From Cryobacterium sp. SO2 (GTDB lineage: Bacteria > Actinomycetota > Actinomycetes > Actinomycetales > Microbacteriaceae): a DNA stretch of 64,000 nucleotides. Shown here piece by piece: positions 59,245-64,000 of this stretch. How positions within the stretch are numbered: the stretch's first letter is position 1; every line of letters begins with the position of its first letter. The notes below the pieces were generated by a model, which worked only from the letters and a program-made list of their open reading frames with translations, was not told where the DNA came from and ran no database searches. A program made the position numbers and the translations under genes. The stretch lies in the NCBI RefSeq assembly GCF_026151165.2, contig NZ_CP117849.1, positions 682,001-746,000 of the forward strand, written 5' to 3'.

Positions 59245-60762
59245 ATGAGTGACAAATACATTTTCGCCATCGACCAGGGCACCACCAGCACCCGCGCGAT
59301 CATCTTCGACCACGCCGGTTCGATCATCTCCACCGGTCAGCTCGAGCACGAGCAGATCTTCCCCCGCGCGGGCTGGGTCGAGCACGACCCGATGGAGATC
59401 TGGGGCAACACCCGCCAGGTCATCGGCCAGGCGCTGTCCAAGGCGAACCTCACCCGGCACGACATCGAGGCGGTCGGCATCACCAACCAGCGCGAGACCG
59501 CCGTGGTCTGGGACCGCACCACCGGGCTGCCGATCTACAACGCCATCGTCTGGCAGGACACCCGCACCCAGCCGATCGTCGACCGTCTCGCAGCGGATGG
59601 CGGCGGCGACAGGTTCAAGGCCACCGTCGGCCTGCCGCTGGCCACCTACTTCTCCGGCACCAAGATCGCCTGGATCCTGGAGAACGTGGACGGCGCCCGC
59701 GAGAAGGCCGACGCCGGCGACCTGATGTTCGGCACCACGGACTCCTGGGTGCTCTGGAACCTCACCGGCGGCCTGGAAGGCGGCGTGCACGCCACCGACG
59801 TCACCAACGCCAGCCGCACCCTGTTCATGAACCTGGAAACCCTCGAGTGGGACGATGAGATCCTCGGGATCTTCGGCGTGCCGCGCTCGATGATGCCCGA
59901 GATCCGCTCCTCCAGCGAGGTCTACGGCACCGTCAACGAGCACAGCCTGCTGCGTGAGGTGCCGATCGCCGGCATCCTCGGCGACCAGCAGGCCGCCACG
60001 TTCGGCCAGGCCGCGTTCGACCAGGGCGAGGCCAAGAACACCTACGGCACCGGTAACTTCCTGATCTTCAACACCGGCACCGAGATCATCCACTCCAAGA
60101 ACGGGCTGCTCACCACGCTCGGCTACAAGCTCGGCGATGCCGAACCGCACTACGCGCTCGAGGGATCCATCGCCGTCACCGGGTCGCTGATCCAGTGGCT
60201 GCGCGACAACCTCGGCCTGATCAACTCGGCGAGCGAGATCGAGACACTCGCCGCCACGGTCGACGACAACGGCGGCGCCTACTTCGTGCCGGCGTTCAGC
60301 GGCCTGTTCGCGCCGTACTGGCGTTCGGATGCCCGCGGAGCGCTCGTGGGCCTCACCCGGTTCGTCAACAAGGGCCACATCGCCCGCGCGGCGCTGGAGG
60401 CCATCGCGTTCCAGACCCGCGAGGTCATCGACGCGGTCAACGCCGACTCCGGCGTGCCGCTGACCGAGCTCAAGGTCGACGGCGGCGCCACCGGCAACAA
60501 CCTGCTGCTGCAATTCCAGGCCGACATCCTCGGCGTGCCCGTGGTGCGCCCGGTCGTCGCCGAGACCACCGCGCTGGGCGCCGCCTACGCGGCCGGCCTG
60601 GCCGTGGGCTTCTGGAGCGGCCTGGGCGAGCTGCGCGCCAACTGGCAGGAAGACGCCCGTTGGGAGCCCGACATGGAGGACGCCGAGCGCGCCCGCCTGC
60701 TGCGCAACTGGAAGAAGGCCGTCACCAAGACCCTCGACTGGGTCGACGAAGACGTCCTGTAG
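59245..60762 (+). CDS. glpK: Glycerol kinase
   Basis: A 505-aa FGGY-family kinase converting glycerol to glycerol 3-phosphate with ATP. The N-terminal AIDQGTTSTRAIIFD phosphate-binding motif is present. So are the substrate segment GITNQRETAVVWDRTTGLPI, IAGILGDQQAATFGQ and the C-terminal ATPase motif VDGGATGNNLLLQFQADIL. The ATG at 59245 has AGGAG at 59233-59237. Length and motifs are typical of GlpK. It completes the glycerol pathway of this cluster. Downstream is a palindrome shared with 13669-13706 and then convergent genes. Confidence 0.97.
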   Translation: MSDKYIFAIDQGTTSTRAIIFDHAGSIISTGQLEHEQIFPRAGWVEHDPMEIWGNTRQVIGQALSKANLTRHDIEAVGITNQRETAVVWDRTTGLPIYNAIVWQDTRTQPIVDRLAADGGGDRFKATVGLPLATYFSGTKIAWILENVDGAREKADAGDLMFGTTDSWVLWNLTGGLEGGVHATDVTNASRTLFMNLETLEWDDEILGIFGVPRSMMPEIRSSSEVYGTVNEHSLLREVPIAGILGDQQAATFGQAAFDQGEAKNTYGTGNFLIFNTGTEIIHSKNGLLTTLGYKLGDAEPHYALEGSIAVTGSLIQWLRDNLGLINSASEIETLAATVDDNGGAYFVPAFSGLFAPYWRSDARGALVGLTRFVNKGHIARAALEAIAFQTREVIDAVNADSGVPLTELKVDGGATGNNLLLQFQADILGVPVVRPVVAETTALGAAYAAGLAVGFWSGLGELRANWQEDARWEPDMEDAERARLLRNWKKAVTKTLDWVDEDVL

Positions 60763-60836
60763 TCCCACGGCCCCATAGGCCTTCCGCGGACACCACTTTC
60801 GGCGCCGCATCCGTCGCTCTTGTGAGCTGCGCGGGT

Positions 60837-60890
60837 GCGGCGCCGTTGCGCGTGTGGCGCGCCACCCGCGAAGCGGCGCAACCCCCGCGC
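60837..60890. repeat. Palindrome CGCCGTTGCGCGTGTGGCGC family, copy 2
   Basis: The core 60841-60879 has arms CGCCGTTGCGCGTGTGGC and GCCACCCGCGAAGCGGCG. It is extended by TGCGCGGGTG before and CCCCCGCGCA after it. The right arm GCGCGCCACCCGCGAA is identical to that at 13669-13706, and both copies end in CCCGCGCA. It lies between the convergent glpK and HAD-phosphatase genes, so it may end both transcripts. Confidence 0.75.
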
Positions 60891-60904
60891 AACGCGCTGC
60901 GCGG

Positions 60905-61669
60905 CTACTGCGGCGCGAGGACGGCCGGCAGGGCGGCCAGGGTGGTGAGCCGGATGAGGCCCAGCGCGCGGGCCTCGACCAGGTCGGCTTCCGGCGGGGG
61001 AGGGCCGGCCGACCCGACCCGGTCCAGCCACACCCCGGTCAGCCCCGCGGCGGCCGCGCCGATGGCGTCGGTGCGCAGCCGGTCGCCCACGTACACGGAG
61101 AGCTGCGGGTCGGCGCCGAACAGGGCGCAGGCGTGCCGGAAGATCTCCGGCCGCGGTTTGCTCAGGCCGAACTCGGCCGAGGTGATCACGTGCTCCACCT
61201 GGGCGTCCAGCCCCGTGTCGGCGAGTTTCACACTCTGGTAGGCGAGCTCCCCGTTGGTGATCAGCCCGAACCGCACCCCGGGGATGCGCCGCGCCAGTTC
61301 GTCGAGGCACGGCAGCGCGTCCTCGTGCAACCGCCAGTGCGCCCGGTAGTGCACGAAATAGTCGCTGAACCAGGCGCTGGCCTCGTCCTCGGTGAGCTGC
61401 ACCCCGTGTGCGGCGGCGAAGTCCCGGGCGCGCGCGCTGCGCTGCCCGGCGAAGTCCAGATTGCCGGCCAGGTAGGCGTGATAGTGCTGCTCCTCGAGGG
61501 CGTTCCACAGCTCTACGACGGCGTGCGGATCGGCGGCGGCGCCGCGGCCGCCCTGCGCGGCCACGTGCCCGAGGATGCCGGCGGCGACGGCCTCACGGTG
61601 AGCGAACAGGGTGTCGTCCAGGTCGAACAACACCAGTGCCGGGCTCGTCGCAGTCGTCACACCCGTCAC
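60905..61669 (-). CDS. HAD-superfamily hydrolase
   Basis: A cytoplasmic phosphatase-like protein of about 254 aa. The four HAD motifs are visible: I, nucleophile Asp16 and Asp18 in LFDLDDTLF; II, LITNGE; III, Lys in LSKPRPEIF; IV, YVGDRLRTDAIGA. A helical cap lies between I and II. The start is uncertain: GTG codons at 61669 and 61660 are both possible and an open frame continues upstream into trpS. The first is chosen for its GAGG upstream. The substrate is unknown. It lies 85 bases downstream of trpS on the same strand. Confidence 0.85.
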   Translation of the reverse strand: MTGVTTATSPALVLFDLDDTLFAHREAVAAGILGHVAAQGGRGAAADPHAVVELWNALEEQHYHAYLAGNLDFAGQRSARARDFAAAHGVQLTEDEASAWFSDYFVHYRAHWRLHEDALPCLDELARRIPGVRFGLITNGELAYQSVKLADTGLDAQVEHVITSAEFGLSKPRPEIFRHACALFGADPQLSVYVGDRLRTDAIGAAAAGLTGVWLDRVGSAGPPPPEADLVEARALGLIRLTTLAALPAVLAPQ

Positions 61670-61754
61670 ACCAGCCTCAGCGGCCACAGGCGCGCGGAGA
61701 GGCGCTCGGTGAGACCACACCGGCACATCCGCGCGTTCCGCCACCGTCAGGCCC

Positions 61755-62759
61755 TTAGCGGCGAGCCAGGAAGCCCATGCGCTCGAAAGCGGTCGCCAGG
61801 GTGACGTCGGCCACTGCGGCGGCCCGGTCGGCGTTGCCGGCCAGGATCCGGTCCAGTTCGGCCGGGTCGTCGAGGAGCTCGAGGGTGCGCCCCCGGATCG
61901 CGCCAAAGGTCTCGGTGACCACCTCGGCCAGGCCCTTCTTGAAGTCGCCGTAGCCCTTGCCGGCGTACTCGTTCTCGAGCGACTCGATCGAACGCTCCGC
62001 CATCACGGAGTAGATCGTGAGCAGGTTGGCCACGCCGGGCTTGTTCTCCCGGTCGAAGACCACACCGCCCTCGGCGTCGGTCACGGCGCGCATGATCTTC
62101 TTGGCCGTCACCGACGGCTCGTCGAGCATCCAGATCACACCGGCGTGCGACTCGGCCGACTTCGACATCTTCGAGGTCGGGTTCTGCAGGTCGTAGATCT
62201 TGGCGGTGTCGCGGATGATCGAGGCCTCCGGCACCGTGAAGGTGTCGCCGAACCGGGAGTTGAACCGGGCCGCCAGGTCGCGGGTGAGCTCCACGTGCTG
62301 GCGCTGGTCTTCGCCCACCGGCACGATCTCGGTCTGGAAGAGCAGGATGTCGGCGGCCATCAGCACCGGGTAGGCGAACAGGCCCACCGTGGTGGCGTCG
62401 GCACCCTGCTTCTGCGACTTGTCCTTGAACTGCGTCATCCGGCTGGCCTCGCCGAACCCGGTGAGGGTGTTCAGCGCCCAGGCCAGCTGTGCGTGCGCGG
62501 CCACGTGCGACTGCACGTACAGGGTCGACTCGGCCGGGTCGATGCCGGCGGCGATGTACTGCGCGGCGGTGGCGCGGGTGTTCTCCCGCAGCTTCGCCGG
62601 GTCCTGCGCCACGGTGATGGCGTGCAGGTCCACGATCGAGAAGAACGCGTCGTGGGTCTGCTGCAGCTTCTTCCAGTTCAGCAGCGCACCGATGTAGTTG
62701 CCGATCTGCAACGAGTCGGCGGAGGGCTGCATGCCGGAGTAGAGGCGGGTCTTGGTCAT
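61755..62759 (-). CDS. trpS: Tryptophanyl-tRNA synthetase
   Basis: A 334-aa class Ic aminoacyl-tRNA synthetase charging tRNA-Trp. The HIGH-equivalent reads PSADSLQIGNYIGA (about residues 12-25). The KMSKS loop is intact (SKMSKSAES, about 193-201). VPVGEDQRQHVELTRDLA is characteristic of TrpRS. Length is normal. No start ambiguity is seen. It lies between xthA and the HAD gene, all on the minus strand. Confidence 0.97.
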   Translation of the reverse strand: MTKTRLYSGMQPSADSLQIGNYIGALLNWKKLQQTHDAFFSIVDLHAITVAQDPAKLRENTRATAAQYIAAGIDPAESTLYVQSHVAAHAQLAWALNTLTGFGEASRMTQFKDKSQKQGADATTVGLFAYPVLMAADILLFQTEIVPVGEDQRQHVELTRDLAARFNSRFGDTFTVPEASIIRDTAKIYDLQNPTSKMSKSAESHAGVIWMLDEPSVTAKKIMRAVTDAEGGVVFDRENKPGVANLLTIYSVMAERSIESLENEYAGKGYGDFKKGLAEVVTETFGAIRGRTLELLDDPAELDRILAGNADRAAAVADVTLATAFERMGFLARR

Positions 62760-62810
62760 GATGGGGTGTCTTTCGTCAAACGGTGGGCCGCGGTGCGGCG
62801 AGAAGAAGAA

Positions 62811-63668
62811 CTAGATGTTGTAGTCGACGACCACGGGGGCGTGGTCGGACCAGCGCTGGTCGTAGGCATCCGCCCGGTCGACCGTGTAGTTGACGACGGA
62901 TGCCGCCAGTGCGGGCGTCGCGAGCTGGTAGTCGATGCGCCAGCCGGTGTCGTTGTCGAACGCCTGGCCGCGCCACGACCACCAGGTGAACGGTCCGTCC
63001 ATCTCGCCGGCGGCCTTGCGGCCCACGTCCACCCAGCCCAGGCCCGCGCCGTTGTTGTAGTCGGCCTCGTCCTCGGCGCCGAGGATCTTGTCGAAGTAGG
63101 CGCGTTCTTCCGGCAGGAAGCCGGCCCGCTTGACGTTGCCCTTCCAGTTCTTGATGTCGAGCTTGCGGTGACCCACGTTGAGGTCGCCGAGCACCACGAC
63201 CCGGTCGCTGTGCGCGGCCAGTTCGGGCAGCCGGACGAGCATGGAGTCGAGGAAGGTGAACTTCTCGACCTGCTTGGGGGTGTCCACCTCGCCGGAGTGC
63301 ACGTAGGTGCTCACCACGGTGACGATCTTGCCGTTCACCTCGTAGTCGGCCTCGAGCCAGCGGCCGGCGCTGTCGAAGTCGGGGTGGCCCAGTTCGACCC
63401 GGTGGATCGACGCGCTCTTGCGGCTGGCGATGGCCACGCCGGCGCGCCCCTTGGCCGTGGCCGGGTCGTGCAGGATGTTCCAGTCCGGGCCGAGCAGACC
63501 CTCGATGTCTTCGGTCGAGGCGCGCACCTCCTGGATCGCGAGAATGTCGACGTCCCGGGTGGCGAGCCAGTCGCCCATGCCCTTCCGGAATGCGGCGCGG
63601 ATGCCGTTGGTGTTGATGCTGGCGATGCGCAGGGGCTGAATGGACTCTGATGCGGGAGAAGACGGCAT
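62811..63668 (-). CDS. xthA: Exodeoxyribonuclease III (AP endonuclease)
   Basis: A 285-aa repair nuclease of the exonuclease III/EEP family, cutting at abasic sites and degrading 3' ends. It shows IASINTNGIRAAF, metal-binding Glu in ILAIQEVRA, VVLGDLNVGHRKLDIKNW with the catalytic Asp-Asn, the WRIDYQLATPAL site and a C-terminal SDHAPVVVDY with the active-site His. The ATG encoding PSSPASESIQPLRIAS is chosen; there are no competing starts of note. It is followed by trpS 52 bases later on the same strand. Confidence 0.96.
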   Translation of the reverse strand: MPSSPASESIQPLRIASINTNGIRAAFRKGMGDWLATRDVDILAIQEVRASTEDIEGLLGPDWNILHDPATAKGRAGVAIASRKSASIHRVELGHPDFDSAGRWLEADYEVNGKIVTVVSTYVHSGEVDTPKQVEKFTFLDSMLVRLPELAAHSDRVVVLGDLNVGHRKLDIKNWKGNVKRAGFLPEERAYFDKILGAEDEADYNNGAGLGWVDVGRKAAGEMDGPFTWWSWRGQAFDNDTGWRIDYQLATPALAASVVNYTVDRADAYDQRWSDHAPVVVDYNI

Positions 63669-63706
63669 GCGCCGATTCTACCGAGTGCCACCGACACCGG
63701 CCGGGG

Positions 63707-64000
63707 CTACCGCTCGGCCGGCTCCGTCACGCCGTACTTCTCGGCGCGCTGCTGGGCGCGGCGCAACCGCCGGTTGCTGCCGGGCCGTTGCAACCAGGAT
63801 GCGCTCTCCCGGGCCAGCCGCGCTTGCCGCAGTTCCACGGTGGCGGCCAGGCGCAGCGCGTCGGCCTCCTTCTCCTCTTCGATCTTCTTCGTCTCGTCTG
63901 CGCTCAGGCTCGACGGCGGGATGCCGGCGTCTTGCATGCCGACCGCGATCCAGGAGGCGGAGATCAGGGTGACGGTGGAGGTGAGGTTGAACCAGATCAA
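63707..64000 (-). CDS. Hypothetical protein, 5' end beyond the window
   Basis: This is the C-terminal part (at least 97 residues) of a protein whose start probably lies past 64000. The visible region begins with a hydrophobic stretch (FNLTSTVTLISASWIAVGM), which looks like a membrane helix. It continues with a highly charged, Glu/Arg/Ala-rich helical tail (TKKIEEEKEADALRLAATVE), which could form a coiled coil. No family is recognised. It ends 38 bases upstream of the xthA start on the same strand. Confidence 0.6.
   Translation of the reverse strand: MIWFNLTSTVTLISASWIAVGMQDAGIPPSSLSADETKKIEEEKEADALRLAATVELRQARLARESASWLQRPGSNRRLRRAQQRAEKYGVTEPAER

Overview
The window is high-GC actinobacterial chromosome. 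The evidence points to Microbacteriaceae, most like Cryobacterium and its relatives: many GTG/TTG starts, an RskA-type anti-sigma factor, a class F sortase, a RamB-type regulator, GTP-dependent PEP carboxykinase, and long GC-rich intergenic palindromes. The genus is inferred from style, not from a marker gene. No rRNA, tRNA, CRISPR array, integrase or classical IS transposase was found. Both ends cut through genes.

Layout. (1) 1-5758: the tail of a PBP4-type D-alanyl-D-alanine carboxypeptidase, nicotinamidase, then a cell-envelope block (DUF4397 surface protein, class F sortase, ECF sigma factor, RskA-like anti-sigma factor) and a small membrane protein. (2) 5834-13616: core metabolism, with succinate-semialdehyde dehydrogenase, a SpoU rRNA/tRNA methyltransferase, an ammonium transporter, thiolase plus 3-hydroxyacyl-CoA dehydrogenase, and a nucleoside hydrolase. 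(3) 13769-30359: a glycan-utilisation locus. A TetR regulator is divergent from a family-5 ABC importer that includes a permease-ATPase fusion. It is followed without a break by intracellular GH42, GH3 and GH43 enzymes, and a convergent GH78 rhamnosidase and an aldo/keto reductase follow. (4) 30371-37743: a GNAT acetyltransferase, an MMPL exporter, and a second, smaller glycoside locus (TetR paralogue divergent from an MFS sugar transporter and a GH1 beta-glycosidase), then an FMN reductase. (5) 37872-44617: a RamB-like regulator divergent from pckG, then a GH38 alpha-mannosidase. (6) 44810-50595: ABC exporter, MHS-family MFS transporter, MASE1-like histidine kinase and a divergent stand-alone response regulator. 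(7) 50596-51590: an island of 144-bp tandem repeats and a small GIY-YIG nuclease gene between perfect 23-bp inverted repeats. (8) 51591-55341: the riboflavin operon ribD-ribE-ribBA-ribH behind an FMN riboswitch. (9) 55410-60762: a SorC-type regulator divergent from glpD-glpF-glpK. (10) 60905-64000: HAD phosphatase, trpS, exodeoxyribonuclease III and a partial gene.

How it fits together. The hydrolases of regions 3-5 lack signal peptides, so short plant-type oligosaccharides are probably imported first and cut in the cytoplasm. The two TetR paralogues appear to share one operator/promoter: a 37-bp segment with identical spacing lies upstream of both sugar loci (14421-14457 and 34191-34227), suggesting one co-ordinated regulon.

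The most unusual feature is the intergenic DNA. At least five families of long palindromes recur in the window (61-bp elements at 7327, 26145 and 26404; CGCGAAAGCGG elements at 44637, 44709 and 46857; two-copy families at 13669/60841 and 12481/30945; a tandem pair at 1470-1594). A GGTCTCGACAAGCTCGACCA family surrounds the GIY-YIG gene, an arrangement reminiscent of a repeat-mobilising nuclease.
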